NCBI GenBank assembly: GCA_024636975.1
Contig: JAGXGA010000047.1
Location: 62,001-126,000 of the forward strand
DNA length: 64,000 nucleotides
Direction of reading: 5' to 3'
From: Mariniphaga sp.
Lineage (GTDB): Bacteria; Bacteroidota; Bacteroidia; Bacteroidales; Prolixibacteraceae
Under the pieces are notes generated by a model that saw only the letters and a program-made list of their open reading frames with translations, was not told the DNA's origin and searched no databases. The position numbers were made by a program, and so were the translations under genes. Of this stretch, positions 53,714 to 62,596 are shown piece after piece. Position 1 is the first letter of the stretch; the number at the start of each line of letters is the position of its first letter.

Positions 53714-54147
53714 AGATTTTAATTTTGATTAATTGATTTTGTAATAATACAGGGTTCTGTAAAGAGATATTAGATTAATTTCCTCATAGGCATAAATTGT
53801 TAACGAATGGTTATTTTTTTGTTAATTTTTTCTTAACCAAATTTAAATCTATTTTTTTCTTTAACAAATTTTAATGAAAGAAAATTTTAATTAAATTATC
53901 TCCCCTTCACAAAAGACAAGGCAGTTGTTTATCTTCTTATACACAGAATACCAGAGAATAAAGCATTGGGAAAATTATTTCCGATAAACAATTAACAGAG
54001 ACACTGTTTCGAACGAAAGATTGAAAATATATTAAAAAAAAAGATACCAGCCATTTGGTATCAATGAATGCAGGATTATTTTACATAAATTATAAATAAT
54101 CCTGCACAATGAATGTGGGGGTGAACGAAAAACTATGATAAAATTAA
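53714..54147. other. Spacer between susC 2 and the GH97-araD-araB operon
   Basis: No gene. The right part holds the araB terminator (54034-54062); the left part, AT-rich, should contain the susC promoter, which I could not define. Confidence 0.5.
54034..54062 (-). terminator. Terminator of the GH97-araD-araB operon
   Basis: GATACCA (54043-54049)/TGGTATC (54056-54062) with a run of A on the plus strand just before it (54034-54042), giving a U-tract on the minus transcript. It lies 86 bp after the araB stop. Confidence 0.7.
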
Positions 54148-55815
54148 TTAGTACTGAAATTCAATAAAATTCCCCAGCTTTTGGTATTTTTGATAAATAA
54201 GCTTATACTTCTGTGCATTTTCAGTAACAGGATGGTATTCGGTTTCTATGCCCCCTCCCATGTGCTTCTGGGCTTCCGATGTGCTTGAATACACTCCCGA
54301 AGCTACTGCAGCTGCCATTGCTGATCCCAGTGCACAGGCCTGTTCTGAGCGGGCCACTTTAATGGGCATGTTCAATACATCGGCTACAACCTGCATTACA
54401 AACGGCGATTTTTTGGCCACCCCTCCCAGGGCAATTACTCCGTCGATGCGCACACCTTCATCCTTAAACCGGTCGTTGATTGCTTTCGATCCAAATGCAG
54501 TGGCTTCCACCAATGCACGGAAAATACGAGGGGCATCCGACCCGAGGCTCAGCCCGGTGATGGCACCTTTCAAATTCTGATTGGCATCGGGAGTGCGTCG
54601 GCCATTCATCCAGTCGAGGGCCACAATGCCGCTTTCTTCAATAGGTATCTTTTCTGCGGCTTCGCTTAAACGGGCAATTATTTTATCAGAAGTCTCATCG
54701 ATGAGCTTTCGGCGGGTAACTTCATCCACAAGTTCCGTTTCTGCCAGAATATTATCCAGGGGCCACTCCAGCATACGCTTAAACCAGGCATAGATGTCAC
54801 CGAATGCCGATTGTCCGGCTTCCAGGCCAAGCATGCCCGGCACGATTGAGCCATCTACCTGGCCGCAGATGCCGTTTACAAGCTTATCGCCCACTTCCTC
54901 CATTGGTGCTATCAGCATGTCACAGGTGGAGGTGCCCATCACTTTCGATAAATAATAAGGTTCAATTTCAGCCCCCACTGCTCCAAGGTGTGCATCGAAT
55001 GCCCCTACCCCAACAACCACATCGGTCGACAGACCCAGCTTCTCTGCCCATTCGGCTGTAAGGTTGCCGGCAGCAACATCGCAGGTCCAGGTTTCTTTAT
55101 ACAACCGTTCCCTGAGGCCTGCCAGCATGGGGTCGAGTGCGGTTAAAAATTTTTCTGAGGGAAGGCCCTCAAAGGCTTCGTGCCACATGGCCTTATGCCC
55201 TGCAGCACAGCGACTACGCTTCAGTGTTTTGGGATTTGTAATACCAGTCAGCACTGCCGGAATCCAGTCGCAATGTTCAACCCACGAATATGCAGCACGG
55301 AAAACACCAGCATCGGCACGAATAACATGCAGAATCTTTGCCCAGAACCACTCCGAAGAATAGATGCCACCTTCAAATTTGGTAAAATCAATGTCCCACT
55401 TACGTGCCAGCGTATTTATTTCTTCAGCCTCCTTAACCGCAGTATGGTCCTTCCACAATACAAACATGGCATTGGGGTTCTCTTCAAACCCTCCGGTCAG
55501 CGACAATGGAACACCCTTTTCATCAACAGGCACAGGCGTTGAACCGGTAGTATCAACTGAAATTCCAACAACATTTTCTGCTACTCCTTCAGGAGCAAGT
55601 TTCAGCGCTTCCACAACAGTGTATTCCAACCCTTCAAGGTAATCTTTTGGGTGCTGCCTGAACCGGTTCTCTGCCGGATTGCAATACATTCCTTTTTTCC
55701 ATCGCGGGTAATTATAAACAGCACTGGCCACTTCTTCACCTGTGGCAACATTCACAATAAGGGAGCGGACCGAATCCGTTCCGTAGTCAATTCCAATCGT
55801 ATATTTCTCACTCAT
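54148..55815 (-). CDS. araB: Ribulokinase
   Basis: This 555-residue FGGY-family kinase phosphorylates L-ribulose in arabinose catabolism. The N-terminal actin-like domain begins YTIGIDYGTDSVRSLIVN. Specific features are GISVDTTGSTPVPVDEKGVPL, the KDHTA segment (WKDHTAVKEA), VEHCDWIPAVLTG, FDAHLGAVGA and the C-terminal ALGGVAKKSPFVMQVVADVL and ACALGSAMAAAVASG. The length matches AraB (~560). It is the last gene of the operon GH97-araD-araB, 12 bp after araD. Confidence 0.95.
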   Translation of the reverse strand: MSEKYTIGIDYGTDSVRSLIVNVATGEEVASAVYNYPRWKKGMYCNPAENRFRQHPKDYLEGLEYTVVEALKLAPEGVAENVVGISVDTTGSTPVPVDEKGVPLSLTGGFEENPNAMFVLWKDHTAVKEAEEINTLARKWDIDFTKFEGGIYSSEWFWAKILHVIRADAGVFRAAYSWVEHCDWIPAVLTGITNPKTLKRSRCAAGHKAMWHEAFEGLPSEKFLTALDPMLAGLRERLYKETWTCDVAAGNLTAEWAEKLGLSTDVVVGVGAFDAHLGAVGAEIEPYYLSKVMGTSTCDMLIAPMEEVGDKLVNGICGQVDGSIVPGMLGLEAGQSAFGDIYAWFKRMLEWPLDNILAETELVDEVTRRKLIDETSDKIIARLSEAAEKIPIEESGIVALDWMNGRRTPDANQNLKGAITGLSLGSDAPRIFRALVEATAFGSKAINDRFKDEGVRIDGVIALGGVAKKSPFVMQVVADVLNMPIKVARSEQACALGSAMAAAVASGVYSSTSEAQKHMGGGIETEYHPVTENAQKYKLIYQKYQKLGNFIEFQY

Positions 55816-55827
55816 TTTTTGATATAG

Positions 55828-56514
55828 TTATTTTTGTCCGTAATAGGCATCTTTGCCATGTTTTCTAAGAAAATGCTTATCGAGCAGCACCTGCTCCATG
55901 GAGGTTTCAGGATTGAGTGCCAGTGTGCGGTAAGCCATTTTGGCAACTTCCTCCAGCACCACTGCATTATGAACTGCATTGGCAGCATTTGCACCCCAAG
56001 AAAACGGTCCGTGATTGTTTACCAGCACACCCGGAACCTGCTGCGGGTCCAGTTCTTTAAACCTGTCCACAATCACCCTGCCTGTCTCCAGTTCATAGTT
56101 CCCGGTTATCTCCTCCAGTGTCATTTTACGGGTACAGGGAATTTCGCCGTAAAAATAATCGGCATGTGTTGTTCCCAAAGCAGGGATGCCCCTGCCCGCC
56201 TGAGCCCATGCGGTTGCCCATTCAGAATGGGTATGCACAATGCCCCCGATTTCCTTAAACTGGCGGTACAATACCAGATGGGTGGGTGCATCGCTCGATG
56301 GTTTCAGTTTTCCTTCCACCATCTGCCCGTAAAGGTTTAATACAACCATGTCTTTAGGTCGCATTACACTGTATTCAACACCACTGGGCTTAATTACCAC
56401 CATATCGTTCTCGCGGTCAATGCCGCTTACATTTCCCCATGTAAACACCACCAGGCCGTATTTCACCAGATCCAGATTGGCCTCAAAAACCTGTTCCTTT
56501 AGTTGTTCAAGCAT
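55828..56514 (-). CDS. araD: L-ribulose-5-phosphate 4-epimerase
   Basis: This 228-residue class II aldolase-like enzyme converts L-ribulose 5-phosphate to D-xylulose 5-phosphate. Visible motifs are [28 protein letters not shown] (substrate phosphate site), [14 protein letters not shown], zinc ligands in [15 protein letters not shown] (HTHS) and [10 protein letters not shown], and [15 protein letters not shown]. It is co-transcribed with araB (12 bp gap). An L-arabinose isomerase gene (araA) is not in the window. Confidence 0.95.
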   Translation of the reverse strand: MLEQLKEQVFEANLDLVKYGLVVFTWGNVSGIDRENDMVVIKPSGVEYSVMRPKDMVVLNLYGQMVEGKLKPSSDAPTHLVLYRQFKEIGGIVHTHSEWATAWAQAGRGIPALGTTHADYFYGEIPCTRKMTLEEITGNYELETGRVIVDRFKELDPQQVPGVLVNNHGPFSWGANAANAVHNAVVLEEVAKMAYRTLALNPETSMEQVLLDKHFLRKHGKDAYYGQK

Positions 56515-56565
56515 AATCTTTCAATTGTTGTAATTTCTTTGCAGGTCCTTAACACCAGTAGCGGA

Positions 56566-58506
56566 TTAATTAACCGGTACAAACCGGGCAGCAAAACCAC
56601 CACCCGGAACCATTTTAATTTTTACAGCATCCGCCCTGCTAACAACCGACTCCTTTTCAACTGCAATTTCGGCATTTTCTTTCGTTTCTTCCTTATCCGA
56701 ATAACTAATCATCCTGAATTTCCCTTCAGGAAGGAAATCAAGAATGATATCCAGCTCCCGTGCTTCACTGTTGGTCATGGACCCCACGAACCATTCATTG
56801 CCCGACCGCCTGACCATTGTAATGTATTCTGAAATCTCCCCGTTTAGCACCTTAGTATGGTCCCATACCGGTTTTACATGCTTCAGAAATTCGAAACCCA
56901 CTTCACCGTAATAATTATCGGGATGGTCGCAGGCTACCTGGTATGGACTGTCGTAAACAACAAACTGAGCCAGGGTGTTTGAACGTGTACCCATAACATG
57001 CGCAGGCGATCCGTTCAAAAATTTATCGGGATTGCGGTTCAGAAAACCACCCGGGGTGAAATCCATAGGACCGGCGAGCATGCGGGTAAAGGGTAAAGTA
57101 CACATATGCTCAGGCGTGATGCGCAGCGACCATTTATTGTACTCATTACCCAAAACCCCTTCGCGTGTAAGCAGGTTAGGATAAGTACGGCGCCATCCTG
57201 TTGGTTTATAGGCACCATGAAAATCAACAAGCAGATGGTGCTTTGCTGCCGTTTTCACTACCCAATGGTACCAGTTTACCATCTCCTGGTCGTCGCTGTC
57301 CATAAAATCAATTTTTATTCCGGCAATGCCCCACTTCTCATAAAGGGTACAGGCTTCTTCAAAATCGAACCGGTCAACATCGGTATTGTACATCCAAAGC
57401 CAGCAGCGGACATTTTTATTTTTGGCATACTCCAATATCTCCGGCATGTTTATTTGAGGAGCCGGGGTTTTTATATCGGCATCGGGCTCATTAAACGGCC
57501 CGTACCATTGCCAGTCGATGAGCATGTAAGGCCAATCCATTTCGGATGCCAGGTCGATGTATTTGTAAATCACCTCCTGTTCCATTTTCACCTCACCGCT
57601 CCACCAGTGATCCCATGCGCTCAGTCCGGGTTTAATCCATCCGGGGTTTTCAATAGCGCACGGCTCATTCAGGTTTTGAATGATTTCCGATTCCACGAGC
57701 CTCCCCGGTGCATTTCCAAGCATCACCACCCTCCAGGGGGTTTTATGCGGTGTAGTGAATACCACCTTATCGCCATTTTCCGGCTGCCCTTTCCGCGGAG
57801 CCAGTGCAGTACGCAATTTAAAACCTTCCCTGCCGGTTGCCCTTTTCAGGTACATGCCTGCATAATCAACCAAAGCAGCCTCGGTAACGGCAGCATAACA
57901 GTTTTCATTTATTTTAATCGTTAACGGGAGTCCAATAACCATTTCAGGGGTAATGTCGCTTAGTTTACGCTCAAAGTGTTCCACCTCCTGCGAAGTGGTA
58001 TAACTGCCGTAGTTCACCGCCCAGCAGGTATAATCTTCAGGGAAGTTAAAACCGCAAAGCTCATCGGTCAATACATTCTCTCGGTCGCCAAACTGTTGAG
58101 GAAATTCGGTCCGGAATGCCAGACCATCGTCATAAGCCCTGAAATCGAGCACCATGTTTCTTTGGGGAAACCGTCTTTCCTGAAGGTGGAGCCTTATTCC
58201 CCTGTGGTTGTCGCGAATGGCTTCATAGCGTTTCAATACAGGTCTCCATTCGCTATCGGAAGCATACTCCTCCCCTTTGATAACTTCCATTTCATTACCC
58301 AGTGGCGGAGCCTGTTTAAAAGTAAAGGAAACAGCCGACGGTTCCATTACCCGCGTATCGCCAAACCAGGCTTCCCAGGTAATCTGTTCACCTACTTCAA
58401 TGTTTACCCTGATGTTTTTATCAGGTGATAAAAGCTGATACTCTTTTGCTCCGGCTACAACAGCCAGCAACACCATAACAGCCGACAGAAAAAGTTTCTT
58501 TTGCAT
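56566..58506 (-). CDS. Exported GH97 glycoside hydrolase, retaining type
   Basis: This 646-residue enzyme has a signal peptide (MQKKLFLSAVMVLLAVVAGA). The N-terminal beta-sandwich (LLSPDKNIRVNIEVGEQITWE...VMEPSAVSF) and the (beta/alpha)8 catalytic barrel fit GH97. The barrel segment GIAGIKIDFMDSDDQEMVNWYH contains Asp400 in KIDFMD; retaining GH97 members have a nucleophile Asp here, whereas inverting SusB-like ones do not. MLAGPMDFTPGGF is another family mark. The activity may be alpha-galactosidase (or beta-L-arabinopyranosidase, which would fit araD-araB); this is an inference. It opens the GH97-araD-araB operon (51 bp to araD). Confidence 0.9.
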   Translation of the reverse strand: MQKKLFLSAVMVLLAVVAGAKEYQLLSPDKNIRVNIEVGEQITWEAWFGDTRVMEPSAVSFTFKQAPPLGNEMEVIKGEEYASDSEWRPVLKRYEAIRDNHRGIRLHLQERRFPQRNMVLDFRAYDDGLAFRTEFPQQFGDRENVLTDELCGFNFPEDYTCWAVNYGSYTTSQEVEHFERKLSDITPEMVIGLPLTIKINENCYAAVTEAALVDYAGMYLKRATGREGFKLRTALAPRKGQPENGDKVVFTTPHKTPWRVVMLGNAPGRLVESEIIQNLNEPCAIENPGWIKPGLSAWDHWWSGEVKMEQEVIYKYIDLASEMDWPYMLIDWQWYGPFNEPDADIKTPAPQINMPEILEYAKNKNVRCWLWMYNTDVDRFDFEEACTLYEKWGIAGIKIDFMDSDDQEMVNWYHWVVKTAAKHHLLVDFHGAYKPTGWRRTYPNLLTREGVLGNEYNKWSLRITPEHMCTLPFTRMLAGPMDFTPGGFLNRNPDKFLNGSPAHVMGTRSNTLAQFVVYDSPYQVACDHPDNYYGEVGFEFLKHVKPVWDHTKVLNGEISEYITMVRRSGNEWFVGSMTNSEARELDIILDFLPEGKFRMISYSDKEETKENAEIAVEKESVVSRADAVKIKMVPGGGFAARFVPVN

Positions 58507-58882
58507 AGCTTAGTTCAATTTCTTAATTATCGATTTACCTGAACTTGATCCATATTTCAAATTTTATGAATATTCAAGGTTAAAAAAGTAAAATTAACAT
58601 TTAACCGCAAATTGTAAAATTATTTTAGCTAAAGTTTCGCAACCGGGCAGAGGGCGAAAAGCATAGAGGACGATAAGCACTACCAAATCGTGTATCATTT
58701 CTGTTTCATGAACCGACAGAAAATACGCCCATAACTGTTCTTCGGTGTCGTCCAAATGAAAGATCCCAAATCCTATGATAAATCATTGTGCTTGTTGATG
58801 AAATAATTTACTTTTAAACCGTTAAAAAACGGTGAAGGCCGTTTACCTCAGCTTTTTCATAAATAAACCAAGCAATTCTGCA
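58507..58882. other. Spacer between divergent GH97 and orphan susD genes
   Basis: No gene or remnant of a susC is visible. A short stem ACCGTT-AAAA-AACGGT lies at about 58819-58833. The promoters of GH97 (minus) and susD (plus) should be here but are not clearly recognisable. Confidence 0.45.
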
Positions 58883-60688
58883 ATGAAGAAAATATCTATA
58901 CTAATCGTCTCTGTTTTTTTTATAAATGCATGCTCTAAAGACTTTCTGTCCCGAGAGCCCATGGGAGTTCTTTCCGAAAACATATTTTACAATGAAAAGG
59001 GAATAGACGCACTTCTAATCGGCACATATGCGCTGGTGGGGGGCAGTTCGTTATATGAGGTAACCTGGGGAGCTTCTATTCAGAACTGGATCTATGGCTC
59101 AGTAGCATCGGATGATGCCTATACAGGATCGGAATATACCGGGACAGGCGCGTTAACTCATATTGAGATGTGGGATGTTCATCCGACAAATAATTTTCCT
59201 GCCGACAAATGGAGGTGGGCTTATATGGGTATCCTTCGTGCCAACACAGTTATAAAGGTGATTGAAAGCACACCGGGATTATCTGTTGAAAAGGTTTCAG
59301 CTTTTAAGGCAGAAGCAGCTTTTTTAAGGGCTTTGTTTTATTTCGAGGCACGGCTTGTATTTGGTGATTATATCCCCCTCATTTCAGAAGCAACAAAAGA
59401 CTGGTCTGTTGTTTCCAACCTGAATCCGGAAGGAGCAGTACTTGCATTCATCATCAACGATTTGCAGTTTGCATGGGAAAACCTGCCTGAGAAGCAGCCG
59501 CAGCCGGGAAGGCCCACCAAATATTCGGCCATGGCACTGGGAGCAAGGGCTTATCTGCAGGAACCGGATTACGAAAAGGCCAAACCTCTGCTTGACTCCA
59601 TTATAAACAGCGGCAAATATGCCCTTATGACCAACTTCTTTGATAATTTCAGGATTGAAAAGGAAAACAATGCGGAATCGATTTTCGAGATCCAGGCCAA
59701 TGTGAATGATATCGAAGAGTCACTGAACGCAGAAATGGGAATCGGCCTTAATTTTCCCCATGCCGGCGACATTGGGATGTGCTGCGGATTCCACCAGCCC
59801 TCACAGAACCTGGCGAATGCCTTTAAAACAGATGAAAACGGAATTCCGCTATTCGACACGTTTGATGACTTTAACCTGAAGAACGATCAGGGGATTCAAT
59901 CGACAGATGAGTTCATTCCTGCCGGCGATTATCTGGACCCACGCATCGACTGGACTATAGGCCGCCGGGGAATACCTTACCTCGACTGGGGCATCATGCG
60001 CGGGTATGACTGGATTCGCAAACAGGAAGATGGAGGGCCTTACCTGCCTGCGCTGAAACCGTTTTTTTTCAAATCGCAGCGGTTTGAACTTTCCATTACC
60101 ACGGGATGGATGACCGGCGTGAATGCAAACAATTACCGGTACATTCGCTATGCACATATATTGTTGTGGCGGGCAGAAGTGGCAGCCTGGGAAGGTGATT
60201 TGGAAATGGCCAGGGAACTTATAAATCAGATTCGCCGGAGGGCCGGAAATGAAGTTGTGATGGGCAGTGTGCTTATTCACAAGTTACCTGCCAAAGTGTA
60301 CCCCTGGGGAGAAGGGTCAACTGACGCGGATTACCGGACAGGAGGCGCTGTAGACTGGTCACATCCGGCTGCCAACTACAAAGTGGGCCTGTATTCTTCA
60401 TTTACAGACAGGGATGAGGCCATGAAGGCAGTGCAGTGGGAGCAACGACTGGAATTTGCTACCGAAGGAACACGCTTTTTTGATTTGCGCCGTTGGGACA
60501 AACTTCCCAATAAAATAGGTGGAAAAAGTATGGCAGACGTATTAAATAATTTTGCTGAAAATGATTTAAGAATCAGGACTCTTATGAATGATGCCCGTTT
60601 CGGAGAAGAAGACAAATACCAGCCGGTACCCCAAAACATTATTGATGAACAACCAGGAATAATCGTACAACGACCGGAATACAAGTGA
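58883..60688 (+). CDS. Orphan SusD/RagB-family lipoprotein
   Basis: From ATG 58883 this is a 601-residue lipoprotein with lipobox Cys17 (VSVFFINAC). The longer frame from GTG 58832 is rejected because it would bury the signal peptide. It parallels SusD pair 1 along the whole length: GIDALLIGTYAL, WGASIQNWIYGSVASDDAY, FPADKWRW, KYSAMALGARAYLQ, GDIGMCCGFHQPSQNL and AVQWEQRLEFATEGTRFFDLRRWDKLPNKIGGKSM. No susC stands upstream or downstream. It may use the SusC of pair 1, or its susC was lost by recombination; the 3' side is repeat DNA. Confidence 0.93.
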   Translation: MKKISILIVSVFFINACSKDFLSREPMGVLSENIFYNEKGIDALLIGTYALVGGSSLYEVTWGASIQNWIYGSVASDDAYTGSEYTGTGALTHIEMWDVHPTNNFPADKWRWAYMGILRANTVIKVIESTPGLSVEKVSAFKAEAAFLRALFYFEARLVFGDYIPLISEATKDWSVVSNLNPEGAVLAFIINDLQFAWENLPEKQPQPGRPTKYSAMALGARAYLQEPDYEKAKPLLDSIINSGKYALMTNFFDNFRIEKENNAESIFEIQANVNDIEESLNAEMGIGLNFPHAGDIGMCCGFHQPSQNLANAFKTDENGIPLFDTFDDFNLKNDQGIQSTDEFIPAGDYLDPRIDWTIGRRGIPYLDWGIMRGYDWIRKQEDGGPYLPALKPFFFKSQRFELSITTGWMTGVNANNYRYIRYAHILLWRAEVAAWEGDLEMARELINQIRRRAGNEVVMGSVLIHKLPAKVYPWGEGSTDADYRTGGAVDWSHPAANYKVGLYSSFTDRDEAMKAVQWEQRLEFATEGTRFFDLRRWDKLPNKIGGKSMADVLNNFAENDLRIRTLMNDARFGEEDKYQPVPQNIIDEQPGIIVQRPEYK

Positions 60689-60810
60689 TGGTCACCAGGG
60701 CATGGGGCACAAAGCAGAGGGCACAGGGAGCAGTACAGTAATAAGAAACAGTAAAAAGTGAACAGTGAACAGTCCGTTAAATTGCTTGTGCATTAAGCAG
60801 ATGTGCAAAT

Positions 60811-60906
60811 GGATGGCATCCCTTCTATGTTCATAGCTAAAAAGCTAATCAAATGCCATACCTGTTGTTCATCGCAAAAAGCCGGAAATAAGAAGGGATG
60901 CTATCC
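60811..60906 (+). repeat. 94-96 bp hairpin repeat, copy A
   Basis: It begins GGATGGCATCCC and ends GGGATGCTATCC, which pair as a 12-bp stem with one G-T wobble. The central part differs most from other copies: CTATG-TT-CATAG replaces the CCCTGG/CCAGGG stem. It is 96 bp long. Confidence 0.7.
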
Positions 60907-60942
60907 TTACTACAAATTGCACAAATTACATTAATTCAATAC

Positions 60943-61036
60943 GGATGGCATCCCTGGCTGTTCATTCCCAGGGTCCAATCAAATGTCATTTTTGTCGTTC
61001 TTAGCAAAATGTCCGAAATGAGAAGGGATGCTATCC
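60943..61036 (+). repeat. 94-96 bp hairpin repeat, copy B
   Basis: It has the same termini, GGATGGCATCCC...GGGATGCTATCC, and an internal CCCTGG...CCAGGG stem; 94 bp. It is 36 bp from copy A. Confidence 0.75.
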
Positions 61037-61104
61037 ATACCAAATTGCTGCCGGTAATTGATAAAAAGAAGACACATATAACAAGACAGAAGCATGAATT
61101 TGCA

Positions 61105-61193
61105 GACTTATTTATCCACGAATTACTCGAATTACACGAATTCTATGGATGGCATCCCTGGCTCTTCATTGCCAGGGTCCAATCAAATGCCAT
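61105..61193 (+). repeat. 89-bp direct repeat, left copy
   Basis: It starts GACTTATTTATCCACG and runs into copy C of the 94-bp element. It is identical to 62287-62375 except for one base (G at 61171, C in the other). The two copies are 1,182 bp apart and bracket the HEPN/MNT genes. Confidence 0.75.
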
Positions 61194-61240
61194 TTCTACG
61201 GTTCATTGTAAAAAGCTGGAAATAAAAAGGGTTGCTATCT
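61147..61240 (+). repeat. 94-96 bp hairpin repeat, copy C
   Basis: It begins GGATGGCATCCC; its right end is degenerate (GGGTTGCTATCT), so the outer stem has mismatches. 94 bp. It is the last copy left of the HEPN/MNT pair. Confidence 0.7.
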
Positions 61241-61321
61241 TTACCGGGTGCTAATAACTGATAGGAAGAAGACACATGAAGATTAGACATTGGCAAAAAG
61301 ATAGATATTGGTGGTGGAAGA

Positions 61322-61729
61322 CTACTTATTAGAAAAAATTACCGCACCAATACTAAGTTTTAAATTTTCTATAAGCAAAATGTATTTTGTGGCATCTTCA
61401 TAATCATCATGAATAACAGCATATCTTCCTTCAACGGCATAATCTCCCAAATCAATAAGTTTTTCTTTTTCAAGCTTAAAAGTTATATTGTTTTGTTCCA
61501 TGATATTTATAAGCTCTTCCATATCATGAATTTTTGGGAAATTTACTTCATTGTATGATAGTAATGCTTTAATTAGTTTTTCGGCTGCTTGTTGAATATG
61601 AAAAAATATGACATCGAGATCAAGTTCGATATCTCCGTTTACGAAATCGGAGTGAAGGATTTGCGCAGCTTTGAGGTCCACTCCTGCTTTTCGATATAAA
61701 ACTTCATATTGTTTCAGAAACCCGACCAA
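61322..61729 (-). CDS. HEPN-domain protein, putative toxin of a MNT/HEPN pair
   Basis: This 135-residue all-alpha protein has FFHIQQAAEKLIKALLSYNEV (helix 2, residues 42-62), KIHDMEELI, and the HEPN active-site motif R-x4-H: R102 and H107 in VEGRYAVIHDDYEDA. HEPN proteins of this kind are RNases or RNA-binding toxins; their partners add AMP or otherwise neutralise them. The reading frame starts at TTG 61729, 16 bp inside the upstream MNT gene, with no ATG or GTG nearby, so coupled translation is likely and the start is uncertain. Confidence 0.82.
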   Translation of the reverse strand: MVGFLKQYEVLYRKAGVDLKAAQILHSDFVNGDIELDLDVIFFHIQQAAEKLIKALLSYNEVNFPKIHDMEELINIMEQNNITFKLEKEKLIDLGDYAVEGRYAVIHDDYEDATKYILLIENLKLSIGAVIFSNK

Positions 61730-62037
61730 AGTAATTTTCCTTTCTTATCAATATCCATGAAAACCGAACCGTATTCGTTTTTATAAAAATCATATTCACT
61801 AGTTGTTGATATAAGAATATCTTTTGCAATACGAATATCTTTTAGCAATTCCCTGGCTTTTCTTTTTTCATTTATCCTGGAATTAAAATTCTCTTTTACA
61901 ATGCATATATCAATATCGCTGTTTTTTGTTTGAGTACCATTCGCATAACTGCCAAACAGAATAATCTTAACAGGATTGAGAGGCTTTAACCTGTTAACTA
62001 TTTTTCTTGCAATATTTTCGACATTCTGTATTTCCAT
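61714..62037 (-). CDS. MNT-domain nucleotidyltransferase, putative antitoxin
   Basis: This 107-residue minimal nucleotidyltransferase has the pol-beta motif GSYANGTQTKNSDIDICIV (G29-S30, D41 and D43 of the SDID motif). In MNT/HEPN systems such an enzyme AMPylates or otherwise blocks the HEPN toxin. It is the first gene of the pair and its 3' end overlaps the HEPN gene by 16 bp. A -7-like box TAACTTTG (plus-strand CAAAGTTA at 62096-62103) lies 58 bp upstream of ATG 62037. The pair sits between repeat arrays. Confidence 0.88.
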   Translation of the reverse strand: MEIQNVENIARKIVNRLKPLNPVKIILFGSYANGTQTKNSDIDICIVKENFNSRINEKRKARELLKDIRIAKDILISTTSEYDFYKNEYGSVFMDIDKKGKLLWSGF

Positions 62038-62286
62038 TTATTCAGTTCAATCTGTTACCAATGCATATCATTGTTTTAAAATTAATATTTCTTTACAAAG
62101 TTAACAAATAATGGTTACCTGTTTAAAGGCATTAGATAGTTTAAATTTGAAGTGATAACGATGGTGCGATTCGAAGTGCGGGGGCTCCCCTTGAGGTTTG
62201 GGTTGTGGAAGGGAAGATTGATGGAGATTAAGAAGAGATTGCTTGAAATTGAAGAAAAGACACAAATTAGCAATACAAGTGTTAGT

Positions 62287-62375
62287 GACTTATTTATCCA
62301 CGAATTACTCGAATTACACGAATTCTATGGATGGCATCCCTGGCTCTTCATTCCCAGGGTCCAATCAAATGCCAT
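62287..62375 (+). repeat. 89-bp direct repeat, right copy
   Basis: It matches 61105-61193 with one mismatch. Farther right the similarity continues in pieces (ATTGATAAAAAGAAGACACA; AAGACAGAAGCAT), so the duplicated unit was originally longer. Confidence 0.75.
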
Positions 62376-62422
62376 ATCTGTCGTTCTTAGCAAAATGCCC
62401 GAAATTAGAAGGGATGCTATCC
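62329..62422 (+). repeat. 94-96 bp hairpin repeat, copy D
   Basis: Its termini are GGATGGCATCCC and GGGATGCTATCC, with the internal stem CCCTGG...CCAGGG; 94 bp. Also inside is ATGGCAT/ATGCCAT, an alternative 7-bp pairing. Confidence 0.75.
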
Positions 62423-62596
62423 TTACCAGATTGCCGCCAGTAATTGATAAAAAGAAGACACAAGACGAGCACCCACAAGTAGCAAGACAGAAGCATAAAT
62501 TAGCAGACCAATTTATCCACGAATTACACTAATAACACGAATTCAATACCAGTGAGCTGCTGACTCCCGGTCAGCTGCTCACTAAGAATTACGAAT

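Larger units (their letters stand above)
60689..61321. other. Gene-free repeat region left of the HEPN/MNT pair
   Basis: It contains a GGGCACA-type tract (about 60697-60730), a GTGAACA heptamer tract (about 60745-60780), three copies of a 94-96 bp repeat (60811, 60943, 61147) and an 89-bp unit (61105-61193) duplicated at 62287-62375. A 118-codon frame at 60898-61254 is only repeat sequence read through and is not annotated. Confidence 0.65.

Noticed and set aside
60898-61254. 118-codon frame containing W-H-P-W-L-F repeats
   Set aside because: The protein repeat is the 94-bp DNA repeat read through; the unit is not a multiple of three, so the frame changes between copies. No protein is expected.
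62152-62532. 126-codon frame and a 66-codon frame right of the HEPN/MNT pair
   Set aside because: Same repeat DNA as above, no recognisable domain, no initiation signal.
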